Shown here piece by piece: positions 42,738 through 52,102 of a stretch of 64,000 nt of DNA. Numbering within the stretch: the stretch's first letter is position 1; each line of letters begins with the position of its first letter. The notes beneath the pieces are model-generated. The model had not been told where the DNA came from and did not search any database. It saw only the letters and a program-made list of their open reading frames with translations. Position numbers and translations under genes: made by a program. This stretch comes from UBA4479 sp963974935. Lineage in GTDB: Bacteria > Pseudomonadota > Alphaproteobacteria > Rhodospirillales > Casp-alpha2. Where the stretch lies: contig CAXBEV010000004.1 of the NCBI GenBank assembly GCA_963974935.1, positions 1 through 64,000 of the forward strand, given 5' to 3'.

Positions 42738-42813
42738 TGGTGCCCAGGGGCGGATTTGAACCACCGACACCCGCATTTTCAGTGCGATGCTCTACCAACT
42801 GAGCTACCTGGGC
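42738..42813 (-). tRNA. tRNA-Phe (GAA)
   Basis: 76 bases including an encoded CCA. On the minus strand the acceptor arms are GCCCAGG and CCTGGGC with discriminator A, the D arm is GCTC..GAGC, the anticodon loop CTGAAAA gives GAA, the stem TCGCA/TGCGG closes it, and the T loop is TTCAAAT. It follows yacG, as in other alphaproteobacteria. Its 3' end faces the AT-rich patch. Confidence 0.97.
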
Positions 42814-42936
42814 ACCGTGTCGCAGCAGGCTGCGAACGTTCGGCGTGTATAGAATATAGAAAGGGGCCTGTCCAGCACCAGTCTTGCGGTGTTTTCGGTT
42901 GGTCAGAACCGGCGATTGGCCAGCGCACGCGGCGGC

Positions 42937-43158
42937 TTAGAAGTGTTCGTCTTCCTCGTCACCGGCATTGATCGCGCCATCCGACGGCGCTTCGTCGGTG
43001 GGGACGCGATAATCCCCATCAAGCCATTTCCCCAGGTCCAGATCGGCGCATCGTTTCGAGCAGAACGGGCGCATTTCAATATCGGCGACCTTGCCGCAGA
43101 CCGGGCACTTACGGCCCATCAAGGGCACAACATTTGCGTTTTTATTCGATAAAGTCAC
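42937..43158 (-). CDS. yacG: DNA gyrase inhibitor YacG (zinc ribbon)
   Basis: 73 residues from the GTG at 43156-43158, eight bases after the rng stop; an ATG at 43119 (MGRKCPVC) is the alternative. Zinc ligands are CPVCGK and CSKRC, followed by ADLDLGKWLDGDYRVP, the family core, and an acidic tail. YacG binds GyrB and inhibits its ATPase. It is the last gene of the infA-maf-rng-yacG run, and tRNA-Phe follows. Confidence 0.92.
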   Translation of the reverse strand: MTLSNKNANVVPLMGRKCPVCGKVADIEMRPFCSKRCADLDLGKWLDGDYRVPTDEAPSDGAINAGDEEDEHF

Positions 43159-43165
43159 GTCGCAC

Positions 43166-44563
43166 TCATATTTTTGGCGTTTTCGGTTTGATCTCAAAAT
43201 CCACGTCCGCACCCCTATGCAAATCGCTGACGAGCGGGATGTCAAATCCTAGGCGCTGCGACGTTGCCTGCAACGCCGGTTTGAGTGGACCTTGAAGGGC
43301 CGCCTTGATCACGGGCGTGACGTGTAGCGCGGCGGGGCCACCCCCGGTCAGTGCCAGGGCACGAAGCGCAGCCAGCGCCCGGGTCTCCGGGGTCTCAATC
43401 AAGCTGCGGCAGAGCAGGGTTTCGGCCAGCGACATACCGTCGCGGCGGCGTTCGATCTCGACGATGCCGAACACGCTGAACGGCAACGCGCGGGGCTGCG
43501 CCGGATCATCGGCGAGCGCACGTTTGAGCGCCACCGACACCTTGGCGCGGGCGGCATCATCTTTCAGCCGCATAAAATCCACTGCGATCACACCGCCGAT
43601 GTTGCGGAGCCGCAATTGACGGGCGAGCGCCTCGGCGGCTTCAAGATTGGTGTGCAGCGCGACCCGCTCAGGATTGCCGCCACCGGCCTGACCGGCGTCA
43701 ACGTCGATACTGGCCATAGCCGCCGTTTCGGCGATCACGATACGACCGCCGGACGGCAGCGCGACCATCGGCGCCAGCGCGTCTGCAAACGCGTCTTCGA
43801 TCTCAAGCGCGCGGAACGCAGGCGCACGAACAAGGCTGAGCGTTGGCCGCGCCTCAGGCACATGGGTCTCGGCAAACGCAGCCAAGGCCGCCAACGTGTC
43901 GGCATCATCGACCACAACGTCCGACGTTGCCGCACTGAAGGCGCTAAAAAGCGTCCGCGCTGCAAGGTCCGGGGCGGCATATAAGTTCACCGGCGCCTCG
44001 GCACTTTCCGCTGTTGCCGCGATTGTCGTCCACGCCGCCCGCAAGGCGTGCGCTTCGGCCAACAACGCATCGTCAGCTGCGTGCAGCGCGTCGGTGCGGA
44101 CGACAAAGCCGGCCACATCATTGGCCAAAGGTTCCAGCACATCGCGCAGCCGTGCCCGCGCCTCGGTATCGCCGATCTTTTTTGAAATCGCGAGATTGCC
44201 GTCACTCGGCGTCAAAACCAAATACCGTCCGGCCAACGTCGGATACGCGCTGAGCCTGGGCCCCTTGCCCGGCACGGCGTCACGGGTGACCTGCACGATC
44301 AGCGCATCGCCTTCGTGTAGCCCCTGGGAAGCACCGGATTCTTTGAGATTGAGAAAGCCGTCGTCGGCCTGCCCGATGTCGACAAACGCCGCCCCGATGT
44401 CGGCACGCAGCGCACGCACGTGACCCAGGTACAGACCGTCTTTAAGGCTGCGTTGATGGGCGCGTTCGAGGCGGAATTCGATAGGGGTGCCGTTGGCATC
44501 CAGGGTTGCGGTGCGGACCTCACCGGGCGCGGCCTCGATGACGATCTTAGCGGTGGTGCTCAC
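43166..44563 (-). CDS. rng: Ribonuclease E/G family protein, short form
   Basis: 465 residues from the GTG at 44561-44563, whose GTGA overlaps the maf stop. Upstream residues in the open frame are not family-like. The S1-like N-terminal part has DGLYLGHVRALRADIGAAFVDIG and KGPRLSAYPTLAGRYLVL. The catalytic metal region is GGVIAVDFMRLKDDAARAKV (the family DFxxM with its acidic residue downstream). The CPxC zinc-link that ties E. coli RNase E/G dimers is absent, as in many short alphaproteobacterial forms. It cleaves single-stranded RNA 5' ends in rRNA and mRNA turnover. Confidence 0.92.
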   Translation of the reverse strand: MSTTAKIVIEAAPGEVRTATLDANGTPIEFRLERAHQRSLKDGLYLGHVRALRADIGAAFVDIGQADDGFLNLKESGASQGLHEGDALIVQVTRDAVPGKGPRLSAYPTLAGRYLVLTPSDGNLAISKKIGDTEARARLRDVLEPLANDVAGFVVRTDALHAADDALLAEAHALRAAWTTIAATAESAEAPVNLYAAPDLAARTLFSAFSAATSDVVVDDADTLAALAAFAETHVPEARPTLSLVRAPAFRALEIEDAFADALAPMVALPSGGRIVIAETAAMASIDVDAGQAGGGNPERVALHTNLEAAEALARQLRLRNIGGVIAVDFMRLKDDAARAKVSVALKRALADDPAQPRALPFSVFGIVEIERRRDGMSLAETLLCRSLIETPETRALAALRALALTGGGPAALHVTPVIKAALQGPLKPALQATSQRLGFDIPLVSDLHRGADVDFEIKPKTPKI

Positions 44564-45144
44564 GCCGGCCCGCCGCCATACCCGAGCCCCTGCAACAACC
44601 CCAGCGTTTCCGTCAACGCCAGGCCGACCACATTGGTGTACGACCCATTGATCCAAGGGATCAGCGCGCCGGCAGCGCCTTGAATCGCATAGCCGCCCGC
44701 CTTGCCCTGCCATTCGCCGCTGGCGATATAAGCCGCGATCTCGGCATCCGTCAGGCGCTTGAAGCGGACCTGCGTGACAATCGTTTTCGCCCGCACCACA
44801 CCACCCGGCGCGATGCCACAGATGCCGCCGATGACCCGATGACGACGCCCAGACAGCTTGCGCAGAAACTTGGTGGCCTCGGCCGCATCAGCCGGCTTTT
44901 CCAACACGCGAATACCCATCGCGACGACCGTATCGGCGGCGAGCACAAAATCATCCGGATACTGGGCGGCAATGGCTTCGGCTTTGCTGCGCGCGAGACG
45001 TTCAGCAAGTGACCGTGGGCGCTCATGCGGCAAGGGGGATTCGTCAATGTCCGCCGGCACCACAGCATCGGGGGTTATCCCGGCTTGCGCCAGAAGCTCC
45101 AGCCTGCGCGGGGACGCAGACGCCAAAATAAGCCGGCCACTCAT
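44560..45144 (-). CDS. maf: Maf-like nucleoside-triphosphate pyrophosphatase
   Basis: 194 residues. Family marks are ILASASPRRLELLAQAGI at the start, PDDFVLAADTVVAMG (the acidic catalytic loop), KFLRKLSGRRHRVIGGI and GKAGGYAIQGAAGAL near the end. Maf proteins hydrolyse non-canonical nucleoside triphosphates, dTTP/UTP in the YhdE subgroup. It overlaps rng by four bases and lies 43 bases after infA. The conserved order infA-maf-rng-yacG supports the call. Confidence 0.94.
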   Translation of the reverse strand: MSGRLILASASPRRLELLAQAGITPDAVVPADIDESPLPHERPRSLAERLARSKAEAIAAQYPDDFVLAADTVVAMGIRVLEKPADAAEATKFLRKLSGRRHRVIGGICGIAPGGVVRAKTIVTQVRFKRLTDAEIAAYIASGEWQGKAGGYAIQGAAGALIPWINGSYTNVVGLALTETLGLLQGLGYGGGPA

Positions 45145-45187
45145 CGGCAGCCCCAGCGCATTCTGGCAGCGTCACGCATGACGGTGC

Positions 45188-45406
45188 TTACTTGAAGCGG
45201 AAAGTGATCCGACCTTTGGTCAGGTCGTACGGCGTCATCTCAACGTTGACGCGGTCGCCGGCAAGCACCCGGATCCGGTGCTTACGCATTTTCCCCGCCG
45301 TGTGCGCAAGGATTTCATGTTCGTTGTCCAGCTTCACCCGGAACATTGCATTGGGCAACAATTCCATCACGGTGCCAGTGAACTCAAGGAGGTCTTCTTT
45401 GGCCAT
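45188..45406 (-). CDS. infA: Translation initiation factor IF-1
   Basis: 72 residues from MAKEDLLEFTGTVMELLPN, the universal IF-1 start; two more codons upstream are open but unlikely. The S1-like OB fold is complete (FRVKLDNEHEILAHTAGKMR, VEMTPYDLTKGRITFR). It binds the ribosomal A site during initiation. It heads the infA-maf-rng-yacG set and is divergent from the RND adaptor gene. Confidence 0.98.
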   Translation of the reverse strand: MAKEDLLEFTGTVMELLPNAMFRVKLDNEHEILAHTAGKMRKHRIRVLAGDRVNVEMTPYDLTKGRITFRFK

Positions 45407-45590
45407 TCTCATCCATACAAGTTGTCAAAATCGAGGGGACCATGCCCATATCCGCCGGTTTGGTCAAGGTTTCACTGCATGTAGCTGTTTCTTCGCCACG
45501 CCCTACTCATATAAATAATCCGTCACAGTTGAGGGTATTTCCCTGAAGACAAATTTGCGCTATGTTGCATCGCAACAAAGGAGCCCCTTA

Positions 45591-46733
45591 ATGCCCCATG
45601 CACACCCCCAGGCGACACGCTGTTTCAGCGTCGCCCTGCTCGCTCTCGCGATCACATTTCAGGTGATCGCGCCCGCTTTCGCTCAATCCGGCGGCGGGCG
45701 CCCTGCCCCGGCTGTAACCTATATAGAGGTCGACACTCGCGACGTAACGCCGCAGTTCGAATATCCGGGCCGCGCTGAAGCGCTGGAGACCGTCCAGCTT
45801 CGCGCCCGGGTCGAGGGTTTTTTGCAGGAACGCACCTTCCGTGAAGGCGCTGACGTCAAAGCCGGCGAAACGTTGTTCATGATCGAACGCGCCCCCTACG
45901 AGGTCATCGTCGATCAACGCAGCGCCGAAGTTGCGGCAGCCGAAGCAACATTGGTGAACGCGGCGGCAGACTACAAACGCAAAGCCGCGTTGGCGAAACG
46001 TAATGACGTGTCGCAAGCATCGCTTGATCAATCTAGGGCGGATCTCGAATCGGCCCGGGCCGCCGTATTACGGTTAAAAGCTTCGTTGCGCGCAGCACAA
46101 CTGGATTTGGATTACACCACGATCAAAAGCCCGATTGGCGGCACCACAGGCGTGGCGCGTTACAGCGTCGGCAACCTGGTCGGCCCATCCAGTGATCCTT
46201 TGGCCACCGTCACAACCATTGATCCAATCCACGTCAACATTCAGGTCAGCGAGAAACAGCTGATCGACGCGCGCCGACGCGGCATTGATTTGGACAACCC
46301 GACCGTCGCGCCCTCGTTGCTGCTGTCCGATGGCTCGGCGTATCCGTTCGAAGGCGTGTTTGATTTCTTAGCGCCCACAGTCGACCGTGGCACCGATACG
46401 GTGACCGCGCGCGCCACCTTCCCGAACCCGGAAAAACTCCTGTTACCGGGCCAGTTCGTCACCGTCATCGTCCGTCAAAAGCAACCTGAGCGCGCGCTGG
46501 CCGTGCCGCAAGCATCGGTTCAGCAAGACGCCAAAGGCTATTTCGTACTTTTGGTCGGCACCGATGACACAGCCGAGCTTCGCCGCATTTCCGTCGGGCG
46601 GCAGATCCGCGGCGACTGGGTGGTTTTGGACGGTTTAGCCGGTGGTGAGCGGGTCATCGTCGACGGCATCCAAAAAGCCGCCCCCGGTGCCAAGGTCAAT
46701 GCATCGCCACGCACCCCGGCGAAGGGATCGTAA
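45591..46733 (+). CDS. RND efflux periplasmic adaptor (membrane fusion protein)
   Basis: 380 residues from MPHAHPQATRCFSVALLAL; AAAGGAGC precedes the ATG. The signal peptide ends at about residue 31 (APAFAQ). The lipoyl halves flank a hairpin of about 55 residues (VEGFLQERTFREGADVKAGETLF; KSPIGGTTGVARYSVGNLVG), then the beta barrel (FDFLAPTVDRGTDTVTARATF) and a membrane-proximal domain. It joins the permease downstream after three bases to an outer-membrane factor, which is not encoded here. It should export amphiphilic compounds or drugs. The pair interrupts the conserved infA to LMW-phosphatase order. Confidence 0.94.
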   Translation: MPHAHPQATRCFSVALLALAITFQVIAPAFAQSGGGRPAPAVTYIEVDTRDVTPQFEYPGRAEALETVQLRARVEGFLQERTFREGADVKAGETLFMIERAPYEVIVDQRSAEVAAAEATLVNAAADYKRKAALAKRNDVSQASLDQSRADLESARAAVLRLKASLRAAQLDLDYTTIKSPIGGTTGVARYSVGNLVGPSSDPLATVTTIDPIHVNIQVSEKQLIDARRRGIDLDNPTVAPSLLLSDGSAYPFEGVFDFLAPTVDRGTDTVTARATFPNPEKLLLPGQFVTVIVRQKQPERALAVPQASVQQDAKGYFVLLVGTDDTAELRRISVGRQIRGDWVVLDGLAGGERVIVDGIQKAAPGAKVNASPRTPAKGS

Positions 46734-46736
46734 TCC

Positions 46737-49700
46737 GTGCTATCAGATTTTTTCATTACGCGGCCTCGGTTTGCGTTCGTCATTGCGCTCGTCATCACGC
46801 TCGCAGGCGCCATTGCGCTGCAGGTGCTGCCGATTTCAGAATACCCGAACATTACGCCGCCGCAGGTCCAAGTGACCGCATCGTATCCGGGCGCCAACGC
46901 CGAAGTCGTCAAACAAAGCGTCGCGACGCCGATTGAAGAACAAGTCAACGGCGTCGACAACATGCTGTATATGTCGTCGACCAGCAGCAACAACGGCGGC
47001 TATACCCTGACCGTCACCTTCGCCGTCGGCACCGATCCCGACATCGCCGCAGTCAACGTGCAAAACCGCGTCGCCATCGCCAGTTCGCAACTACCGGACG
47101 CCGTGACACGTGAAGGCGTGACCACGCGTAAGCAGTCATCCAATATGCTGCTGGTAGTCAATTTGGTGTCACCCGACAAAAGCCGCGATGCACTGTTTCT
47201 CAGCAACTATGCCTCAATATACATCCACGGCGCGCTGTCTCGGCTGAATGGCGTCGGCAGTGTTTCGCAATTCGGTCCGTTGGATTACGGCATGCGGGTG
47301 TGGATGGACCCGGACCGAATGACAGCGCTTGAAATCACCTCCGCCGACGTCGCCACTGCAATCCGCGAACAAAACATCCTCGCCACCGCCGGCGAGTTGG
47401 GCGCGCCGCCGTTCGCCGGCGCGCCACAATTCCAGTTTTCGATCCAAGCCAAAGGCCGGCTCGAGACGGTCGAGGAATTCGGCAACATCATCATCCGCGC
47501 CGCCGAAGACGGGGCGTTTGTCCGGCTCAAAGACATCGCCAAGATCGAGCTCGGCTCAAAAAGCTATAGTTCGAAAGCGAATTTGAACAACGATCCGGCG
47601 ACCGCAATCGGCGTGTATCTCTCGCCGGGCGCCAATGCGTTGGACGTCGCAGACGCGATCTATGCCGAGTTGGACACATTGAGCCAACGCTATCCATCCG
47701 GCGTCGAAAGCAAAATCATCTATGACACGACGCGCGCCGTGCGTGCATCCATCAAAGAAGTCGTCACCACGATGATGATCACGTTTGCGCTGGTGGTCGC
47801 GGTCACGTTCCTGTTCTTGGCCGACTGGCGCGCAACGTTGGTGCCAACACTGGCGATCCCGGTGTCGTTGATCGGCACCCTAGCGGTGCTACTTGCCGCC
47901 GGGTTTACGCTCAACATGATTACGTTGTTCGCGTTTATTCTGGCCATCGGTGTGGTCGTCGACGACAGCATTGTCGTCGTCGAAAACGTGCAGCGGATCA
48001 TGGACGAAGACGACATGGAAGCCCCCGCTGCCACCCGCAAAGCGATGCATGAAATCACCGGGCCGGTGATCGCCACCACGTTGGTGCTGTTGGCCGTGTT
48101 TGTGCCGGTCGCTTTCATGCCCGGCGTGACCGGACAGCTATATCGGCAATTTGCGGTGACGATCTGCGTCGCCGTATCGCTGTCATCGTTGAATGCGCTG
48201 ACCCTTGCGCCTGCGGTGTGTGCGGTCTTGTTCAAAAAGGGTGGGGGCGTGCCGCGTGGGCCGCTTAAATGGTTCGCGGGCTTGGTCAATGCATCCAGAA
48301 ACGGCTACGTCAAAGTGGTCGGCGTCATGGTGCGGCGCTTGGTGTTGTCGCTGGGTGTGTTTGCGATTTTTGTAGGCGCTACATTTATGCTGTTTCAGCA
48401 AGCGCCGACCGGCTTTTTGCCGATCGAAGACAAAGGCGTGTTCTTCGCAGACGTGCAGTTACCCGACGGTGCATCGCTGACCCGAACCGAAGACGTGGTG
48501 CACGGCATCGTCGAAAAGATGCGCGCCACCGACGGCGTGCAGGACGTGATCTCGGTGGTCGGCTTCAGCATCATCGCCGGCGACGCATCGAACGCGGCGT
48601 TGGTGATCCCGATCTTAGACCCATGGAGCGAACGCACCGGTCCCGGCCTTAAATGGTATGAAATTTTGGGCAAGATCAATGGCCAACTGTCTCAGGTCGC
48701 AACAGCGAATGCGTTCGCGTTTCCGCTACCGCCGATCATGGGGCTCGGCACCGCAGGCGGCCTTGAAGCTGAACTGCAGGACCTGGAAGACCGCTCACCA
48801 CAGGAACTCGCACAAGCGGTGCGCAGCCTGGTCGTGCACGCCAATCAGGACGGCAGTTTTGATCGCACGTTCTCAACTTATTCCGCCGGCGTGCCGCAAT
48901 TGTTTTTGGATGTGGACCGGGAAAAAGCCAAAGTGCTGGGCATCTCGCCCGCCGATATCTTCGATACCCTGCAAGCCAACCTAGGCGCCCAATACATCAA
49001 CGACTTTAACCTGTACGGCAAAGTCTATCAGGTGCGCATTCAGGCCGAGCCACAGTTCCGCAACACCATCGACGACATCAACCGACTGCATGTACGCAAT
49101 GCTTCGGGCGAGATGGTGCCGCTGCGCGCTTTGGTTTCAATCGAGCCGATTTTAGGGCCCCGCAGCATCAAACGCTACAACCAGTTCCAAAGCGCCAACA
49201 TCACCGCGCAGCCAGGCCCAGGTGTCTCCACAGGCGCAGCAATTGCGACACTCGAAGCCATCGCCCGCGATGCCCTGCCCGCCGGCTACCGGCTGACATG
49301 GACCGGCACCGCCGCGCAAGAACAGGAAGCCAGCGACTTGGTGCTGATCATCTTCGCGCTCGCCTTGGTGTTCGCGTATTTGTTCTTGGTGGCACAATAC
49401 GAAAGTTGGACAATCCCGGTGTCCGTCATCGTGTCGGTGACCATCGCCGCGTTCGGCGCCTTGATTCCGATTACGCTGCTGCCGTTCCTGAGCTTCAATT
49501 TGTATGCGCAGGTCGGCATGGTGATGCTGATCGGCTTGGCAGCGAAAAGCGCCATTCTGATCGTCGAATTTGCCAAAGTTCGCCGTGAAGACGGGCTCAG
49601 CATCATCGACGCCGCATCGGAAGCCGCGCGCTTGCGGTTCCGTGCAGTGATGATGACGGCGCTGTCGTTCATCTTAGGCGTATCACCGTTAATCGTCGCC

Positions 49701-49868
49701 TCGGGCGCGGGTGCAGCCAGCCGCGTGTCGGTCGGCTTTGTGGTGTTCGGCGGCATGATCGCGGCCACGTTTATCGGTATCTTCTTTATTCCGCCACTGT
49801 ACGTGGCGATTCAGACGCTGCGCGAGAAAGTCCGACCCGTTAAGGCGGCACCCCGCGCGGCCGACTAG
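46737..49868 (+). CDS. RND multidrug efflux permease, HAE1 family
   Basis: 1043 residues, the usual HAE1 length, with twelve helices and two large periplasmic loops. The proton-relay residues are present: the Asp pair in GVVVDDSIVVVENVQ (helix 4) and the Lys in AAKSAILIVEF (helix 10). Other marks are VLPISEYPNITPPQVQV and GATFMLFQQAPTGFLPIEDKG. It drives efflux from the periplasm by proton exchange. The start is GTG, three bases after the adaptor stop. The stop overlaps the end of the convergent phosphatase gene by four bases. Confidence 0.96.
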   Translation: MLSDFFITRPRFAFVIALVITLAGAIALQVLPISEYPNITPPQVQVTASYPGANAEVVKQSVATPIEEQVNGVDNMLYMSSTSSNNGGYTLTVTFAVGTDPDIAAVNVQNRVAIASSQLPDAVTREGVTTRKQSSNMLLVVNLVSPDKSRDALFLSNYASIYIHGALSRLNGVGSVSQFGPLDYGMRVWMDPDRMTALEITSADVATAIREQNILATAGELGAPPFAGAPQFQFSIQAKGRLETVEEFGNIIIRAAEDGAFVRLKDIAKIELGSKSYSSKANLNNDPATAIGVYLSPGANALDVADAIYAELDTLSQRYPSGVESKIIYDTTRAVRASIKEVVTTMMITFALVVAVTFLFLADWRATLVPTLAIPVSLIGTLAVLLAAGFTLNMITLFAFILAIGVVVDDSIVVVENVQRIMDEDDMEAPAATRKAMHEITGPVIATTLVLLAVFVPVAFMPGVTGQLYRQFAVTICVAVSLSSLNALTLAPAVCAVLFKKGGGVPRGPLKWFAGLVNASRNGYVKVVGVMVRRLVLSLGVFAIFVGATFMLFQQAPTGFLPIEDKGVFFADVQLPDGASLTRTEDVVHGIVEKMRATDGVQDVISVVGFSIIAGDASNAALVIPILDPWSERTGPGLKWYEILGKINGQLSQVATANAFAFPLPPIMGLGTAGGLEAELQDLEDRSPQELAQAVRSLVVHANQDGSFDRTFSTYSAGVPQLFLDVDREKAKVLGISPADIFDTLQANLGAQYINDFNLYGKVYQVRIQAEPQFRNTIDDINRLHVRNASGEMVPLRALVSIEPILGPRSIKRYNQFQSANITAQPGPGVSTGAAIATLEAIARDALPAGYRLTWTGTAAQEQEASDLVLIIFALALVFAYLFLVAQYESWTIPVSVIVSVTIAAFGALIPITLLPFLSFNLYAQVGMVMLIGLAAKSAILIVEFAKVRREDGLSIIDAASEAARLRFRAVMMTALSFILGVSPLIVASGAGAASRVSVGFVVFGGMIAATFIGIFFIPPLYVAIQTLREKVRPVKAAPRAAD

Positions 49869-50311
49869 GTGTCCGACGCGGTGTTTACCGGGAAGCGTTC
49901 TTTAATCCGCTTCATCAAATGATCGCGGACGTCGCGATACGCTTGTAAGCGGACCTCGCGGTTGTCGCTTTCGATCAAAGACGGATCCATGGTGTTCCAG
50001 AACTCGATCTCGCAGGCCATGACCCGGGTCAACTCGATGGCCCGGTGTTGGGCTTCCGGCGACAGCGTGATAACCAAGTCGAAATAATCGTCTTCAAGGT
50101 CATCGAAGGTTTTTGAGTTGTGGCGCGAAATATCAATGCCGATCTCGTCCATCACCGTGATCACGAAGCCGTCGATTTGGCCCGGCCGCACACCGACGGA
50201 ATCGACAAACACCCGGTGCCCATGCAAAAACTTCATGATCGCTTCCGCCATCGGAGAGCGAACAGAATTCATCGTGCACGAAAACAATACGGCAGAGGGC
50301 AGGTCTGACAT
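49865..50311 (-). CDS. Low-molecular-weight phosphatase family protein
   Basis: 148 residues from MSDLPSAVLFSCTMNSVRSP. The phosphate loop C-T-M-N-S-V-R-S matches the CxxNxxRS motif of low-molecular-weight protein tyrosine phosphatases and arsenate reductases. The general acid aspartate lies in WNTMDPSL. It either dephosphorylates proteins or reduces arsenate; I cannot decide. It lies seven bases after the UPF0262 gene, in the hisG-hisD-UPF0262 order typical of alphaproteobacteria. The upstream part of the open frame is not family-like. Confidence 0.9.
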   Translation of the reverse strand: MSDLPSAVLFSCTMNSVRSPMAEAIMKFLHGHRVFVDSVGVRPGQIDGFVITVMDEIGIDISRHNSKTFDDLEDDYFDLVITLSPEAQHRAIELTRVMACEIEFWNTMDPSLIESDNREVRLQAYRDVRDHLMKRIKERFPVNTASDT

Positions 50312-50318
50312 GCTCGGA

Positions 50319-50792
50319 TTACGCCCGGATATGCAGGACGCAAACCAACGTGAACAACCGGCGCGCGGTGTTCTCGTCGATGAGGGCTTTTTCGGCAAGC
50401 TTGTCTTTTAAAATCTGCGCCCCTTCATTGTGCAGCCCGCGCCGACCCATGTCGATGGCCTCAATGTGCGATGGCGACGCGGTCTTGATCGCCTCGTAAT
50501 AGCTGTCGCAGATCATGAAATAGTCTTTGACGATGCGCCGAAACGCAGCGACCGGCAGATTGAATTTGGTCAACTTTATGTCGGCGATATCGCGGACATC
50601 GAACAGCAAACGGTTTTCTTCAATCGACAAGATCACGTTGTACGGTCCGGGCGTTACATCCACCGGGTCGAACTCGTTGCCTTCAAGCAAGTCAAAGATC
50701 GCGACTTTACGCTCGTGATCAACCTGTGGGCTATGCCGCACGACCGAACGCTCATCGAGATGGATATTGGCGATGTGCTGGGTGCCGGGCAT
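50319..50792 (-). CDS. UPF0262 family protein
   Basis: 157 residues. It matches the alphaproteobacterial UPF0262 family over its whole length (HIANIHLDE, ERKVAIFDLLEGNEF, LPVAAFRRIVKDYFMICDSY). The function is unknown. It is always found between hisD and a LMW phosphatase, and that is the order here: the gaps to hisD and the phosphatase are 8 and 7 bases. The ATG is directly downstream of hisD, so it is co-transcribed with the histidine genes. Confidence 0.93.
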   Translation of the reverse strand: MPGTQHIANIHLDERSVVRHSPQVDHERKVAIFDLLEGNEFDPVDVTPGPYNVILSIEENRLLFDVRDIADIKLTKFNLPVAAFRRIVKDYFMICDSYYEAIKTASPSHIEAIDMGRRGLHNEGAQILKDKLAEKALIDENTARRLFTLVCVLHIRA

Positions 50793-50800
50793 GAAAAATC

Positions 50801-52102
50801 CTAGCCGGACGGAAGGTTTAAGCGGATCGCGACCGACAGTGCGTGCGCGCCCAATCCCTCGGCCTCCGCAAGGGTTTTTGCGGCGGGGCCGATCTTGCGC
50901 AAGCCTTCGGCGTCGCAGCGGATCATCGTCGTGCGCTTCATGAAATCAAGCACACCGAGCCCGCTCGAAAACCGCGCCGAGCGCGCGGTCGGCAGCACGT
51001 GGTTAGGCCCCGCAACATAATCGCCGACGGCTTCAGGTGCATACCGACCGATGAACATGGCGCCAGCGTTGCGGATTTTCGCAGCCAATGCTTCGGCATC
51101 ATCGCTGGCGATTTCCAAGTGCTCGGGCGCGATCCGATCGACCAGATCGCAGGCACCTGAAAGACTGTCGACTGTGATCACAGCGCCGAATGCATCCCAA
51201 CTTTCTTGCGCGATCTTGGTGCGCGGCAACGTCTTAAGATGACCATCGACGGCAGTAACCACGGCGTCCGCAAAATCCCGATCATCGGTGATCAAGATCG
51301 CCTGTGCTGCGGTATCGTGCTCGGCTTGGCTGAGCAGGTCGGCGGCGATCCAGGCCGGATCATTCTTGCCGTCAGCCAGCACCAAAATTTCCGAAGGTCC
51401 GGCGATCATGTCGATGCCGACAGTGCCGAATACTTCGCGTTTGGCAGCAGCGACAAACGCATTCCCGGGACCGACGATGGTATCGACAGCAGCAATGGTA
51501 TCTGTGCCATAGGCCAGCGCGCCGACCGCTTGCGCGCCGCCGACACGATAGACCTCATCGACACCCGCAAGCTCGGCGGCAGCCATCACTAGCGGGTTGA
51601 TGATCCCGTCCGGCGTCGGCACCACCATCACTAAGCGTTCCACACCCGCAACCTTTGCCGGCACCGCATTCATCAGTACCGAAGACGGATACGCCGCTGT
51701 GCCGCCCGGCACATACAGGCCTGCCGCGCCAACCGGCGTCCAGCGATAGCCAAGACCGATACCTTGGTCGTCGACATAACTCAGGTCTTCCGGTTTTTGC
51801 TTGGCGTGAAATGATACGATGCGGTCGTGTGCCATCGCCAACGCATCCAGCGTCGCCGGGTCGCACTTGGCGCGGCTGGTGGCGATTTCTTCATCACTGA
51901 TTCGGATCGTATCGTTGGTAAGCGGATAGCGGTCGAATTTCGACGTATATTCAATCAATGCCGCATCACCGCGTGCACGCACGTCGACCAAGATCGCTTT
52001 GACGACATCAATGACGTCGGCCTCGGTCTCGCGCTTTTCCGTCAGAAAAGCGGTGAACCGAACCTCAAAATCCGGATCGCGTCGGTCAAGCCGCAACGGC
52101 AT
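50801..52102 (-). CDS. hisD: Histidinol dehydrogenase
   Basis: 433 residues from MPLRLDRRDPDFEVRF; AAGGAGG lies just before the ATG. HisD signatures are VPGGTAAYPSSVLMNAVPAK, GPGNAFVAAAKREVFG, the zinc ligands in LLSQAEHDTAAQ, and APEHLEI with its catalytic Glu-His. It oxidises histidinol to histidine in two NAD-linked steps at the end of histidine synthesis. Its start overlaps the hisG stop by 17 bases. Confidence 0.97.
   Translation of the reverse strand: MPLRLDRRDPDFEVRFTAFLTEKRETEADVIDVVKAILVDVRARGDAALIEYTSKFDRYPLTNDTIRISDEEIATSRAKCDPATLDALAMAHDRIVSFHAKQKPEDLSYVDDQGIGLGYRWTPVGAAGLYVPGGTAAYPSSVLMNAVPAKVAGVERLVMVVPTPDGIINPLVMAAAELAGVDEVYRVGGAQAVGALAYGTDTIAAVDTIVGPGNAFVAAAKREVFGTVGIDMIAGPSEILVLADGKNDPAWIAADLLSQAEHDTAAQAILITDDRDFADAVVTAVDGHLKTLPRTKIAQESWDAFGAVITVDSLSGACDLVDRIAPEHLEIASDDAEALAAKIRNAGAMFIGRYAPEAVGDYVAGPNHVLPTARSARFSSGLGVLDFMKRTTMIRCDAEGLRKIGPAAKTLAEAEGLGAHALSVAIRLNLPSG

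Noticed and set aside
42738..42813. An integrated element with attachment repeats at tRNA-Phe
   Set aside because: No integrase and no second copy of the tRNA 3' end within the AT-rich patch.
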